Assembly (NCBI RefSeq): GCF_013410405.1
Contig: NZ_JACCFK010000001.1
Span: 806,001 to 870,000 of the forward strand
Direction: 5' to 3'
DNA from: Amycolatopsis endophytica
GTDB lineage: Bacteria > Actinomycetota > Actinomycetes > Mycobacteriales > Pseudonocardiaceae
DNA: 64,000 nucleotides
The notes under the pieces: generated by a model
Told to the model about the DNA's origin: nothing
Databases searched by the model: none
Seen by the model: only the letters and a program-made list of their open reading frames with translations
Part shown: positions 31,989-40,850 of the stretch, in pieces
How the letters are laid out: every line of letters begins with the position of its first letter
Numbering within the stretch: position 1 is the stretch's first letter
Made by a program: the position numbers and the translations under genes

Positions 31989-33301
31989 GGGATCACCCCT
32001 TTCGAGTCCAGCGCGTCGGTCAGCTTGCTGCGCAGCTCCTCGGCCGTCTGCTGTGGATCGATCTCCGACGGCGGCGAAAGCACCTTCGAGATCACCGTCG
32101 ACAGGCTCTGGTACGCCGGGGTCAGCGGGCGCACCGCGGGATCCTTCAGCGCGGCGAAGATCGCTTCCCGCATCGGGTACGCGGTCGCCATGCTCGGGTT
32201 GTCGTCGGCGTCGACCGGCTTGGCCGGGTCGAGCGGGGTGTCGTCGGTGTAGAGGGCCTCCAGGCTCGGCGGCACGCCGTCGTTGAGGGCCGAGAACTTC
32301 TGGCTCTCCTCGCTGCGCAGGCACAGCGCCGCCTCGAACGCCTCCGGCTTGTGCTTGGAGGTGGAGCTGACCGCGAGGTCGTAGCCGCCGATCGTGGTCT
32401 TGGCCGGGACACCCGGATCGACGGCCGGGTACGTCGACCACTTGAAGTGCGGCAGGTCCTGCGGCTGCTCGTCGGCGTAGGAGGCGTAGACGAACGGCCA
32501 GTTCAGCTCGAACGCGCCGTTGCCGCGCTGGAACGCCTGCCGGGTCTCGTCCTCCTTCATGTTCGTCAGCGACGGATCGGTGATGCCGCTGGAGGTGACC
32601 CGCTTGAGGATCTCCAGCGCCTGCACCGCGCCCTCGTCCATGACCACGGACTTGCCGTCCTCGGACAGGATGTGCCCGCCCGCGGAGGCGACGAGCGTGT
32701 TGTAGATGACGACCAGGCCCTCGTACTGGGCGCCGGTGAACAGGATGTTGTGCGGCTTGCCCTCGGCCTTGAGCCGCTCGGCCTCGGAGATCATCTCGTC
32801 CCAGGTGGCGGGCGGCGTCGGCGTGATCCGGTCGTCGTACCAGAGCAGCTGGACGTTGGTGTTCTTCGTCGCCGCGTACAGCTTGTCGTTCCAGGTCGCG
32901 GTGGCCAGCGGACCGGGCAGCACACCGGCCTCGGCCTGCGCCTTGTTCGACCCCGTCCACTCCTGCGCCCAGCCCGCCTCGGCGAACTCCGGCACCCAGG
33001 TGACGTCCAGGCCGAGGATGTCCAGGCCGTCGTCACCGGCGGCGAGACGGCGCGCCATCTGCAGCCGCTGGTCGTCGGCACCGCGCTGGAGCTTGTTGTA
33101 GACGATGTTGTAGCGCCCCGCCGCCTTGGCGTTGCAGTTGTCCACGACCGTCTGGAACGTGTCCTCCGGCGCGTAGTACAGGTTGAGCGTCAGGCCCTGT
33201 TCGGACCCGCACGCGGTGACCAGGCCGGCGGTCATCATGCTCGCACCGAGCACCGCGGCGATCCTGCCGGGCGGGCTGCCCCGGCCCTTCCCGTTCCCCA
33301 T
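31985..33301 (-). CDS. lpqY: trehalose-binding lipoprotein LpqY
   Basis: This 438-residue solute-binding lipoprotein has a signal with the lipobox LVTAC and lipidated Cys31. The mature part has the two-lobe extracellular sugar-binding fold, with aromatic residues suited to a disaccharide ([24 protein letters not shown]). It would capture trehalose outside the membrane and pass it to SugAB. ATG 33301 is 6 nt after GGAGGAGG; the longer frame begins in the promoter. It is the first gene of the lpqY-sugA-sugB-sugC operon, the recycling system for trehalose released during mycolate transfer in mycobacteria (Rv1235). Whether this organism makes trehalose glycolipids is not visible here. Confidence 0.92.
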   Translation of the reverse strand: MGNGKGRGSPPGRIAAVLGASMMTAGLVTACGSEQGLTLNLYYAPEDTFQTVVDNCNAKAAGRYNIVYNKLQRGADDQRLQMARRLAAGDDGLDILGLDVTWVPEFAEAGWAQEWTGSNKAQAEAGVLPGPLATATWNDKLYAATKNTNVQLLWYDDRITPTPPATWDEMISEAERLKAEGKPHNILFTGAQYEGLVVIYNTLVASAGGHILSEDGKSVVMDEGAVQALEILKRVTSSGITDPSLTNMKEDETRQAFQRGNGAFELNWPFVYASYADEQPQDLPHFKWSTYPAVDPGVPAKTTIGGYDLAVSSTSKHKPEAFEAALCLRSEESQKFSALNDGVPPSLEALYTDDTPLDPAKPVDADDNPSMATAYPMREAIFAALKDPAVRPLTPAYQSLSTVISKVLSPPSEIDPQQTAEELRSKLTDALDSKGVIP

Positions 33302-33356
33302 CAGGCCTCCTCCTCGGCACGCGACCGGCGGGAGACCCCACCCGCACGGCGTCGTG

Positions 33357-33401
33357 CATGCAACCAAACAACCCGGTGGTGTCAACCCGGATCGCGCGAT
33401 C
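33357..33401 (-). promoter_or_regulatory. lpqY promoter with palindrome
   Basis: On the minus strand TTGACA (33380-33385) is a perfect -35 box, followed 17 nt later by TGCATG (33357-33362) as a moderate -10 box. Four nt upstream of the -35 box lies the 12-nt perfect palindrome GATCGCGCGATC (33390-33401). Its position suggests an activator or repressor site for the trehalose importer operon. Confidence 0.55.
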
Positions 33402-33458
33402 GGTGGGAAGTCAAACTATGCCCGGCGATCACGCCCCGCAAGCGCCTGAGGTCACGAT

Positions 33459-33992
33459 TCAGTCGGTTGACCCGGATGGCCGCATCGCGAGCTTCGCCAG
33501 CAGGTCACGGCCCTGCTCCGCGTTGCGCGGCTGGCACAGCACGTCGTAGCGGCCCGCCACCAGCTGGCTGGCGGAGGAGAAGTCGCGCCGCCCGCGCGAG
33601 GAGGCGTAACTGATGGCCGCGAACACCAGGCCGAACAGCACACCGGAGGCCAGTCCGACCAGGATCGGCTGGTAGGTGACCTCCGCACCGGAGGCGAACA
33701 TCGCCAGCAGGAAACCCACGAACAGGCCGAACCAGGCGCCGGAGATGGCGCCGGTCCACAGCACCCGCCCCCACGAGAGCCTGCCCAGGACCCGCTCGAC
33801 GAGCATCAGGTCGACGCCGACGATGGTCACGTCCTCGACCGCGAACTGGCTTTCAGCGAGGTGGTCGACCGCCCGCTGCGCCTCCTGGTAGGTGGAGTAG
33901 GACCCGATCGGCCACCCGCTGGGCGGCGTCGGCAAGCGCGGCAGACCCTGCGCGGGACGGCCTCCGGAGGAGAACGGGCTGGTCACGGTCAT
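33459..33992 (-). CDS. membrane protein with general-stress 17M-like domain
   Basis: This 177-residue protein has an N-terminal domain resembling the YflT/general stress protein 17M family (GSYSTYQEAQRAVDHLAESQ, then VTIVGVDL). Two membrane helices follow (about residues 78-97 and 106-125), then a charged C-terminus with an AEQGRDLLAKLA segment. ATG 33992 is used; GTG 33995 is one codon earlier and no strong ribosome-binding site precedes either. In M. tuberculosis the gene next to lpqY (Rv1234) is similar. The function is unknown. Regulatory overlap with the trehalose operon is possible, but lpqY has its own promoter. Confidence 0.8.
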   Translation of the reverse strand: MTVTSPFSSGGRPAQGLPRLPTPPSGWPIGSYSTYQEAQRAVDHLAESQFAVEDVTIVGVDLMLVERVLGRLSWGRVLWTGAISGAWFGLFVGFLLAMFASGAEVTYQPILVGLASGVLFGLVFAAISYASSRGRRDFSSASQLVAGRYDVLCQPRNAEQGRDLLAKLAMRPSGSTD

Positions 33993-34073
33993 CACCTGTG
34001 CTGTCGTAGTGATCGAGTGACTTCATCCTGCCAACCCCCATGAAACCACGCGAACCCGACACTCCAGGTTTGA

Positions 34074-35270
34074 TCAGCTCTTGACCCGGTACTCGCGCAG
34101 CAGGCCGCGGCTGATGATGGTCTTCTGGATCTCGCTGGTGCCCTCGCCGATCAGCAGGAACGGCGCCTCGCGCATGAGGCGCTCGATCTCGTACTCCTTG
34201 GAGTAGCCGTAGCCGCCGTGGATGCGGAACGCCTCCTGGGTGACCTCGGCGCAGTACTCGCTGGCGATGAGCTTGGCCATGCCGGCGGCCACGTCGTTGC
34301 GCTCGCCGGTGTCCTTGAGGCGGGCGGCGTTGACCATCATCAGGTGCGCGGCCTCGACCTTGGTGGCCATCTCGGCGAGCTTGAACGCGATCGCCTGGTG
34401 CTGCGCGATCTGCTTGCCGAACGTCTTGCGCTGCTGCGCGTACTCCACGGCCAGCTCGAACGCCCGGATCGCGATGCCACAGGCGCGGGCGGAGACGTTG
34501 ACGCGGCCGACCTCGATGCCGTCCATCATGAACGAGAAGCCCTGGCCCGGCGCCTCGCCCAGGACCTGCGAGGCGGGGATGCGGAAGCCGTCGAACACCG
34601 CCTCGGTGGTGTCGACGCCCTTGTAACCCATCTTGTCGATCTTGCCGGGAATGGTGAGGCCGGGAGCGACCTCGCCGTAGCCCTCGGGCTTCTCGACCAG
34701 GAACGTCGTCAGGTTCTGGTGCGCCCTGTCGGCACCCTCGTCGGTCTTGACCAGGAGCGCGATCAGGTTCGAGGTGCCGCCGTTGGTCAGCCACATCTTG
34801 GAGCCGTCGATGACGTAGTCTTCCCCGTCCCGGCGAGCCTTCGTCTTGATCGCCGCGACGTCCGAGCCCAGGTCGGGCTCGGACATCGAGAAGGATCCGC
34901 GGATCTCCCCGGTCGCCATCTTCGGCAGGTAACGCTGCTTCTGCTCCTCCGTGCCGTGCCGGGAGATCATGTGCGCCACGATGAAGTGCGTGTTGATGAC
35001 CCCGGAGACGCTCATCCAGCCGCGCGCGATCTCCTCGACCACCAGCGCGTAGGTCAGCAGCGACTCGCCCAGCCCGCCGTAGGACTCCGGGATCGTGATC
35101 CCGAACAGGCCCATCTCCTTCATGCCCTCGACGATGTCCGCCGGGTAGGTGTCGGAGTGCTCCAGCTCCTGCGCGCGCGGGATGATCTCCTTGTCCACGA
35201 ACGAGCGGACCGTGGACAGGATCTCCGACTGCACTTCGGTGAGACCGTGGGTCTGGGCCAGACGGGCCAT
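34074..35270 (-). CDS. acyl-CoA dehydrogenase
   Basis: This 398-residue enzyme is a flavin-dependent acyl-CoA dehydrogenase that forms the trans-2-enoyl-CoA in fatty-acid or branched-chain acid breakdown. Family signatures are FSMSEPDLGSDVA, the FAD-binding KMWLTNGGTSN, and the C-terminal IHGGYGYSKEYEIERLMREA followed by LIGEGTSEIQ, where Glu is the catalytic base. ATG 35270 follows AGGAG at 8 nt; the upstream extension is not supported. It stands alone between a slipin gene and the stress-type membrane protein gene. Substrate chain length cannot be told. Confidence 0.92.
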   Translation of the reverse strand: MARLAQTHGLTEVQSEILSTVRSFVDKEIIPRAQELEHSDTYPADIVEGMKEMGLFGITIPESYGGLGESLLTYALVVEEIARGWMSVSGVINTHFIVAHMISRHGTEEQKQRYLPKMATGEIRGSFSMSEPDLGSDVAAIKTKARRDGEDYVIDGSKMWLTNGGTSNLIALLVKTDEGADRAHQNLTTFLVEKPEGYGEVAPGLTIPGKIDKMGYKGVDTTEAVFDGFRIPASQVLGEAPGQGFSFMMDGIEVGRVNVSARACGIAIRAFELAVEYAQQRKTFGKQIAQHQAIAFKLAEMATKVEAAHLMMVNAARLKDTGERNDVAAGMAKLIASEYCAEVTQEAFRIHGGYGYSKEYEIERLMREAPFLLIGEGTSEIQKTIISRGLLREYRVKS

Positions 35271-35346
35271 GGGGCGACTCCTGTGTCTGCGGGACGAATT
35301 ACCCGCGAGTATGGCCGTCGTGCCACCCGCCCGCATATGAGGCGCC

Positions 35347-36174
35347 TCACCCGGATGCGCTGTCCTCCGGCTGCCGTGGAGCGGGCGCGTGACCGTTCAC
35401 GGACGGCTCGGCGGCGGGCTTGTCGGCGGTGTGGTGTTCGAGAAAGCGCAGCAGCTCCACCGGGAACGGCAGCACCAGCGTGGAGTTCTTCTCCGCCGCC
35501 ACCTGCACCACCGTCTCCAGCAGCCGCAGCTGCAGCGCCGCCGGGGTGTCGGCCATGATGCCCGCGGCCTCGGACAGCTTGTGCGACGCCTGCAGCTCAC
35601 CGTCGGCGGAGATGACCCGCGCCCGGCGTTCCCGTTCGGCCTCCGCCTGGCGCGACATCGACCGCTTCATCGACTCCGGCAGCGCGACGTCCTTGATCTC
35701 CACCCGGTCGATGTGCACGCCCCAGTCCAGGGCCGGGCTGTCGATCATCAGCTCCAGCCCCTGGTTGAGCCGCTCGCGGTTGGACAACAGGTCGTCCAGG
35801 TCGCTCTTGCCGATGATCGAGCGCAGCGACGTCTGCGCCACCTGCCCGACGGCGAAGCGATAGTCCTGCACGTTGACCGCCGCCACGACGGGATCGATGA
35901 CCTTGAAGTACACGACCGCGTCGACCCGGACCGTCACGTTGTCACGGGTGATGCCCTCCTGCGCCGGGACCGGGAGGGTGATGATCTGCATGTTCACCTT
36001 CTGCAGCCGGTCCGCGCCCGGCAGCAGAAGGGTCAGGCCGGGTTCGCGGACGGTGGAGACGACCCGGCCGAACCGGTAGACCAGACCGCGCTCGTACTGC
36101 CGGACGACACGGACGCTGGCGGCGAGCCCGGTGACGCCCACAGCAGCGACGACGGAGACGATTTCAGCCCACAT
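35347..36174 (-). CDS. slipin / SPFH family membrane protein
   Basis: This 275-residue protein belongs to the stomatin/slipin (SPFH) family. It has an N-terminal membrane anchor (about residues 4-20), then VRQYERGLVYRFGRVV and VDAVVYFKVIDPVVAAVNVQ, and a coiled-coil with the RQAEAERERRARVISADGEL segment. The final 40 residues are a Pro/Ala-rich tail. These proteins form oligomers in membrane microdomains and may regulate proteases, but I see no NfeD partner nearby. ATG 36174 follows GGGGAG. Lengths of 250-280 are usual. Confidence 0.88.
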   Translation of the reverse strand: MWAEIVSVVAAVGVTGLAASVRVVRQYERGLVYRFGRVVSTVREPGLTLLLPGADRLQKVNMQIITLPVPAQEGITRDNVTVRVDAVVYFKVIDPVVAAVNVQDYRFAVGQVAQTSLRSIIGKSDLDDLLSNRERLNQGLELMIDSPALDWGVHIDRVEIKDVALPESMKRSMSRQAEAERERRARVISADGELQASHKLSEAAGIMADTPAALQLRLLETVVQVAAEKNSTLVLPFPVELLRFLEHHTADKPAAEPSVNGHAPAPRQPEDSASG

Positions 36175-36262
36175 GGCGGCTCCCCGGGGTACGTATCCCT
36201 TGACGCGATGTTACCCCCGTCACAGCGGCTGGGAAGGGTCCGGTCACTGGCAGAGTGGTGCG

Positions 36263-37123
36263 GTGCAGGTGCCAGGGGACTTCGCGAAACGGCTGATCGG
36301 CAGCGAGGGCGACGGGGTGCGGCCGTGGCTGGACGGCCTCCCGGACCTGGCCCGGTGGCGCTGCCGCGAGTGGGGGCTGCGGATCGAGGGCCCGCCCTGG
36401 CACGGTCACACCGCGCTCGTCTTCCCGGTACGCCGGGACGGTGCGCGGGCGGTGCTGAAACTCGCCTGGCAGAACGACGACACCCGCGACGAACCCGTCG
36501 CACTGTCCACCTGGGATGGCCGGGGTGCCGTGCGGTTGCTGGAAAGCGGGCACGGCACGCTGCTGCTGGAGCGGCTCGACGCGTCCCGGTCACTGCTCAC
36601 CGAGCCACTGGACGAAGCGGCGGGTATCGCCTCCGCGCTGCTGCGGCGGCTGACCGTGCCCGCACCCCCTCTCGTCCGGACCCTCCGTGCCGAGGCGATC
36701 CGGCTGGCCACTGAGCTGCCCGCGGAATGGGCCCGGCTGGGCCGTCCGCTGCCGAAGCGGTTGCTGGACGCCGCCGTGGCCGTGTGCCGGGACCTGGGCC
36801 CGGAAGCCGGATCACATCTGGTCAACCAGGACCTGCACTACGAAAACGTGCTCGCCGGGACTCGGGAGCCGTGGCTGGTGATCGATCCGCAACCGATCGC
36901 GGGTGACCCCGAATACGGCGTGATCCCCCTGCTGTGGAACCGGTTCGGTGAGTCCACAGTGGAGGAGCGCTTCGCCGCCGTGACCGAGGGGCTGGACGCG
37001 GACCGCGCGCGGGCGTGGACGCTCGTGCGAGCGGTGGAGAACTGGTTGTGGGCCGTCAAGTCCGGCGGTTTCCCCAGCACGCCGATCCTCGCTGCGATCG
37101 CCGAGCGCGTAGCACTCGAATAG
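36263..37123 (+). CDS. APH(6)-like aminoglycoside/hydroxyurea phosphotransferase
   Basis: This 286-residue protein fits the aminoglycoside/hydroxyurea antibiotic resistance kinase family (PF04655; APH(6), streptomycin kinases). It has an ATP-binding Lys in RAVLKLAWQ, the catalytic loop VNQDLHYENVL (Asp near residue 195) and the metal Asp in LVIDPQPIAGDPEYG, which replaces the DFG motif. The start is uncertain: GTG 36263 is the best in-frame choice. It lies between a slipin gene and the MgtE_N gene and has no linked resistance genes. The true substrate could be an aminoglycoside, hydroxyurea or a cell metabolite; resistance should not be assumed. Confidence 0.8.
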   Translation: MQVPGDFAKRLIGSEGDGVRPWLDGLPDLARWRCREWGLRIEGPPWHGHTALVFPVRRDGARAVLKLAWQNDDTRDEPVALSTWDGRGAVRLLESGHGTLLLERLDASRSLLTEPLDEAAGIASALLRRLTVPAPPLVRTLRAEAIRLATELPAEWARLGRPLPKRLLDAAVAVCRDLGPEAGSHLVNQDLHYENVLAGTREPWLVIDPQPIAGDPEYGVIPLLWNRFGESTVEERFAAVTEGLDADRARAWTLVRAVENWLWAVKSGGFPSTPILAAIAERVALE

Positions 37124-37133
37124 TGTTGGCGAC

Positions 37134-38420
37134 ATGGTGAACAGGGTCTTCGCCGCCCAGCTGGCCGGCCTGCCGGTCTTCGGACCGGACGGGGAGTCGA
37201 TCGGCAAGGTGCGCGACCTGGTCGCCGGCCTGCGGCTCGACCAGCAGCCGCCACGCGTGCTCGGTCTCGTGGTCGAGCTGGCCACCCGGCGCCGGGTGTT
37301 CGTGCCGATGCTGCGGGTCACCGCGATCGAGCCGAACGCCGTCACGCTCGCGACCGGTTCGGTCAACATGCGTGCCTTCCACCGCAGGCCCAACGAGGTG
37401 CTCGTGCTCGGGCAGCTCATCGACGCGCACGCCCGGCTGGCGGACGGCGACACCCGCGTCACGGTCGCCGACGCGGCGATGGAACCGATCCGCACCCGCG
37501 ACTGGGTACTCGCCCGGCTCGCCGTGCGGGAGCGCGCGGGACGGCTCGGGCTCACCCGCAGACGCTCGTCGCTGCGGGTCCTGCCCTGGTCGGAGGTGCG
37601 CGGTCTCGGCCTGACCGACCTGTCCGGCCAGCCGCAGGGCGCCGGGCAGCTGCTCATGCTGTTCGACACCATGCGCGCCGTCGACATCGCCGCCACCGTG
37701 CGCGACCTGCCGACCAAACGACGCCACGAGGTGGTCGACTCGATGGACGACGAACGCCTCGCCGACGTGCTGGAGGAGCTGCCCGAGGAGGACCAGAAGG
37801 AACTGCTCGCGCACCTGGCCGAGGAACGCGCCGCCGACATCCTCGAAGCGATGAACCCCGACGACGCGGCCGACCTGCTGGCCGAACTGGCCCCCGCCGA
37901 CCAGAACCGCCTGCTCGACCTGATGCACCCCGACGAGTCCGAGCCGCTGAAACGCCTGCTCACCTACTCGTCGGACACCGCGGGCGGGCTGATGACACCG
38001 GAACCGGTCATCCTCACGCCGGACGCCACCATCGCCGAGGCACTCGCCCACATCCGCAACCCCGATCTGCCCGCCGCGCTGGCCAGCCTGGCGTTCGTCT
38101 GCCGTCCACCGACCGAGACCCCGACCGGCCGCTACGTGGGCTGCGTGCACTTCCAGCGCCTGCTGCGCGAACCGCCCGCGGAGCTGGTCGCCAGCGCCGT
38201 CGACACCGACCTGCCCGCCCTGCGCCCGGACGCCGAGCTGTCCGAGATCACGCGGTACTTCGCCGCGTACAACCTCGCGTGCGGCCCCGTCGTCGACGAC
38301 CAGGACCACCTGCTGGGCGCCGTCACCGTCGACGACCTGCTCGACCACCTGCTGCCCGACCACTGGCGGGAGACCGGGCTGCACGACGTCACCGAGGGAC
38401 AGGAGATAGACAGTGCCTGA
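37134..38420 (+). CDS. MgtE_N/CBS-domain protein without membrane helices
   Basis: This 428-residue protein combines a PRC-barrel-like N-terminal half (FGPDGESIGKVRDLVAGLRL and FVPMLRVTAIE) with an MgtE_N superhelical domain (LPEEDQKELLAHLAEERAAD and MNPDDAADLLAELAPADQN). A CBS pair follows at the end (MTPEPVILTPDATIAEAL and VVDDQDHLLGAVTVDDLLD). It has no transmembrane part, unlike the Mg2+ channel MgtE, so it is likely a Mg2+- or nucleotide-sensing regulator. The gene ends 8 nt inside the DUF1003 gene, forming an operon. Compare Rv1232c. Start ATG 37134, with no strong ribosome-binding site. Confidence 0.87.
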   Translation: MVNRVFAAQLAGLPVFGPDGESIGKVRDLVAGLRLDQQPPRVLGLVVELATRRRVFVPMLRVTAIEPNAVTLATGSVNMRAFHRRPNEVLVLGQLIDAHARLADGDTRVTVADAAMEPIRTRDWVLARLAVRERAGRLGLTRRRSSLRVLPWSEVRGLGLTDLSGQPQGAGQLLMLFDTMRAVDIAATVRDLPTKRRHEVVDSMDDERLADVLEELPEEDQKELLAHLAEERAADILEAMNPDDAADLLAELAPADQNRLLDLMHPDESEPLKRLLTYSSDTAGGLMTPEPVILTPDATIAEALAHIRNPDLPAALASLAFVCRPPTETPTGRYVGCVHFQRLLREPPAELVASAVDTDLPALRPDAELSEITRYFAAYNLACGPVVDDQDHLLGAVTVDDLLDHLLPDHWRETGLHDVTEGQEIDSA

Positions 38421-38934
38421 GCTGCCCACCCGACGCCGCCTCGACCAGCCGCGGGCGGGCCGCGGGCCGGTGCTGTCCATCGACCCGGACAGCTTCGGAC
38501 GGCTGTCCGAACGGCTGGCCCGGTTCCTCGGCACCGGCAAGTACCTGTTCTGGCAGACGCTGATCGTGGTCGTGTGGATCATCGTCAACCTGAGCGCGGT
38601 CGCGCTGCAGTGGGACCCGTACCCGTTCATCCTGCTCAACTTGGCGTTCTCCACGCAGGCCGCGTACGCCGCGCCGCTGATCCTGCTCGCGCAGAACCGC
38701 CAGGACGACCGTGACCGGGTGTCGCTGGAGGAGGACCGCAACCGCGCGGCCCAGACGAAGGCCGACACCGAGTACCTGGCGCGCGAGCTGGCGGCGCTGC
38801 GCCTGGCTGTCGGCGAGGTCGCCACCCGCGACTACCTGCGGGGAGAACTCGACAAGCTGCGTGAGGACCTCAACACCAAGCCGCGGCGCGGCAAAAACAC
38901 CAGGGCCCAGTCGGAGGCCATTACCGGTCCGTAG
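38413..38934 (+). CDS. DUF1003 membrane protein
   Basis: This 173-residue protein belongs to DUF1003. It has two membrane helices (KYLFWQTLIVVVWIIVNLSA and PFILLNLAFSTQAAYAAPLI), joined by a short loop, and then a helical charged region (LEEDRNRAAQTKADTEYLAR). GTG 38413 lies 8 nt after AGGAG and overlaps the end of the MgtE_N gene. Because of that coupling it is probably its membrane partner. The molecular function is not known. Compare Rv1231c. Confidence 0.87.
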   Translation: MPELPTRRRLDQPRAGRGPVLSIDPDSFGRLSERLARFLGTGKYLFWQTLIVVVWIIVNLSAVALQWDPYPFILLNLAFSTQAAYAAPLILLAQNRQDDRDRVSLEEDRNRAAQTKADTEYLARELAALRLAVGEVATRDYLRGELDKLREDLNTKPRRGKNTRAQSEAITGP

Positions 38935-38943
38935 CATGGTGGG

Positions 38944-40086
38944 GTGACCAGTACGCAGCAGGTTCCCAGTGTCGAGGACGTCCGCGCGGCGCTGAAGAAC
39001 GTCCAGGACCCCGAGATCCGCAAACCGATCACGGACCTCGGCATGGTCAAGGACGTGACGGTCGACGCGGGCGTCGTGACGGTCGCGGTGTACCTGACGG
39101 TGGCGGGCTGTCCGCTCAAGGACACCATCACCAAGGACACCCAGGCCGCCGTCGGCAAGCTCGACGGTGTGCGCGAGGTCCGGGTCGAGCTCGACGTGAT
39201 GAGCGACGAGCAACGCACGGAGCTGCGGAAACAGCTGCGCGGGGACTCCGCGGAACCGGTCATCCCGTTCGCCCAGCCCGGCTCGATGACGCGGGTGTAC
39301 TGCGTCGCGTCCGGCAAGGGCGGGGTCGGCAAGTCGAGCGTGACGGTCAACCTGGCGGTGGCGATGGCCGAGCGCGGGCTGTCCGTCGGCGTGGTCGACG
39401 CCGACATCTACGGCCACTCGGTGCCGCGCATGCTGGGCGCGCGCGAGAAGCCGACGAAGGTCGAGCAGATGATCATGCCGCCACAGGCACACGGCGTGAA
39501 GGTCATCTCGATCGGCATGTTCACGCCGGGCAACACCCCCGTCGTCTGGCGCGGGCCGATGCTGCACCGCGCGCTGCAGCAGTTCCTGGCCGACGTGTTC
39601 TGGGGCGATCTGGACGTGCTGCTGCTGGACCTGCCGCCCGGCACCGGCGACATCGCGATCTCGGTCGCGCAGCTGATCCCGAACGCGGAGATCCTGGTGG
39701 TGACCACGCCGCAGCAGGCCGCGGCCGAGGTCGCCGAACGCGCGGGCGCGATCGCGATGCAGACGCGGCAGCGGCTGGCCGGGGTCATCGAGAACATGTC
39801 GTGGCTGGAGACACCCTCCGGGGAGCGGATGGAGATCTTCGGCTCCGGCGGCGGCCGGACGGTGGCGGAATCGCTGTCCAAGTCGACCGGCTCCGAGGTG
39901 CCGCTCCTGGGCCAGGTGCCGCTCGACCCGCGACTGCGTGAGCAAGGCGACGCCGGGACGCCGCTGGTGCTCGCTGCACCCGAGGCACCCGCCTCCGAGG
40001 TGCTGCGCGAGGTGGCGAAGAAGCTGTCCGTGCGGGCACGCGGGCTCGCCGGGAAGATGCTGAACCTGAGCCCCACCGGCCGCTGA
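38944..40086 (+). CDS. mrp: Mrp/NBP35 family ATPase
   Basis: This 380-residue protein has an N-terminal MIP18/DUF59 domain (residues 1-90) and a Mrp-type P-loop ATPase. The deviant Walker A SGKGGVGKSSVTVN starts near residue 123, followed by DADIYGHSVPRM and LLLDLPPGTGD. It would carry Fe-S clusters to target proteins. The CxxC motif of many Mrp proteins is absent: the relevant segment reads ENMSWLETPSGERMEIFGSG. GTG 38944 is used, in an AT-poor region with only a weak ribosome-binding site. The gene lies in an operon-like run with MgtE_N and DUF1003 genes, as in mycobacteria (Rv1229c). Confidence 0.92.
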   Translation: MTSTQQVPSVEDVRAALKNVQDPEIRKPITDLGMVKDVTVDAGVVTVAVYLTVAGCPLKDTITKDTQAAVGKLDGVREVRVELDVMSDEQRTELRKQLRGDSAEPVIPFAQPGSMTRVYCVASGKGGVGKSSVTVNLAVAMAERGLSVGVVDADIYGHSVPRMLGAREKPTKVEQMIMPPQAHGVKVISIGMFTPGNTPVVWRGPMLHRALQQFLADVFWGDLDVLLLDLPPGTGDIAISVAQLIPNAEILVVTTPQQAAAEVAERAGAIAMQTRQRLAGVIENMSWLETPSGERMEIFGSGGGRTVAESLSKSTGSEVPLLGQVPLDPRLREQGDAGTPLVLAAPEAPASEVLREVAKKLSVRARGLAGKMLNLSPTGR

Positions 40087-40094
40087 TCCACCGC

Positions 40095-40178
40095 GAGTCC
40101 CACGCTCCCGCGCGCGAGTCCCACGCTCCCGCGCGCGAGTCCCACGCTCCCGGGCGTGAGTTGCGCGCTCGGGTGTGG
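40095..40178 (+). repeat. tandem 21-nt repeat, three good units and one diverged
   Basis: GAGTCCCACGCTCCCGCGCG plus C begins at 40095 and 40116, and GAGTCCCACGCTCCCGGGCG plus T at 40137. A diverged fourth unit starts at 40158 (GAGTTGCGCGCTCGGG). The exact period is 21 nt. The unit also occurs at 3462-3482. The array lies in the 249-nt gap between mrp and tatB, which converge; the rest of that gap shows nothing I can name. Confidence 0.85.
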
Positions 40179-40335
40179 GAGTTCGCGCTGTCCGTCGTCT
40201 TTCTTGGGGTGGAAGCGCCTCCGGCGCGGGCTGGTTCCGTTGGCGGCCGGTAGGTGGTTGCGTTGGGTGCGACCTGCGTTGCCGGGTGGTGGTTCTCGGG
40301 GGCAGAGGCGGCACATTGGGGTAGCGCGGCGGGGC

Positions 40336-40749
40336 TCAGGTGGCGTCGGGGTCCACGGGGGGTTTTTCGCCGGGCTTGAGGGATTCCGGTTCCGTCTTGG
40401 TGGCCGGGGTGGTGCTCGGCGTGGGGTAGCCGTTCGGCTTCGTGCTGCCGCCTGACGTGCCGTTCAGGCCGAGGGGGTCCGGGTCGCCGTCGAAGAGGTG
40501 CTGGGTCACGGCGCGGCGCGGGTCGAAGTTGCGCAGCTGCCGCAGATCCTCCAGGGGCTTCTGGAACTGCTCGAAGTCCGAACCCATCTCGTCCTTGAGC
40601 TGCTGCCGCGCGCCGCTCGCGAACTCACGCACCTTCCGCACGCTGCGGCCCAGCCAGGCCGCCGCCTCGGGGAGCCGCTCCGGGCCGAGGATGAACAGGC
40701 CCGCGACGATCAAGACGAGGATCTCGCCCCAGCCAACGCTTTCGAACAT
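40336..40749 (-). CDS. tatB: Sec-independent translocase subunit TatB
   Basis: This 137-residue protein is TatB. It has a short N-terminal membrane helix ([20 protein letters not shown]) with the conserved Gly-Pro hinge (LGPERLPEA), then an amphipathic helix ([18 protein letters not shown]) and a Pro/Thr-rich tail ([14 protein letters not shown]). With TatA and TatC it exports folded proteins bearing twin-arginine signals; the other components are not in this window. ATG 40749. It lies downstream of htrA on the same strand after a 101-nt gap, the order seen in M. tuberculosis (Rv1224 next to htrA). Confidence 0.92.
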   Translation of the reverse strand: MFESVGWGEILVLIVAGLFILGPERLPEAAAWLGRSVRKVREFASGARQQLKDEMGSDFEQFQKPLEDLRQLRNFDPRRAVTQHLFDGDPDPLGLNGTSGGSTKPNGYPTPSTTPATKTEPESLKPGEKPPVDPDAT

Positions 40750-40850
40750 TCGCGAACCTCCGCCTCACACGGCCCAGCACTCCCACCCTACCCCGGCCCG
40801 CCCCCCGATCGGATACTCCGCGAGGAGTTCACGGCCCGGCCATCCGGAGG

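Noticed and set aside
40095..40178. CRISPR-like array
   Set aside because: The 21-nt units are directly adjacent with no spacers and there are no cas genes nearby.
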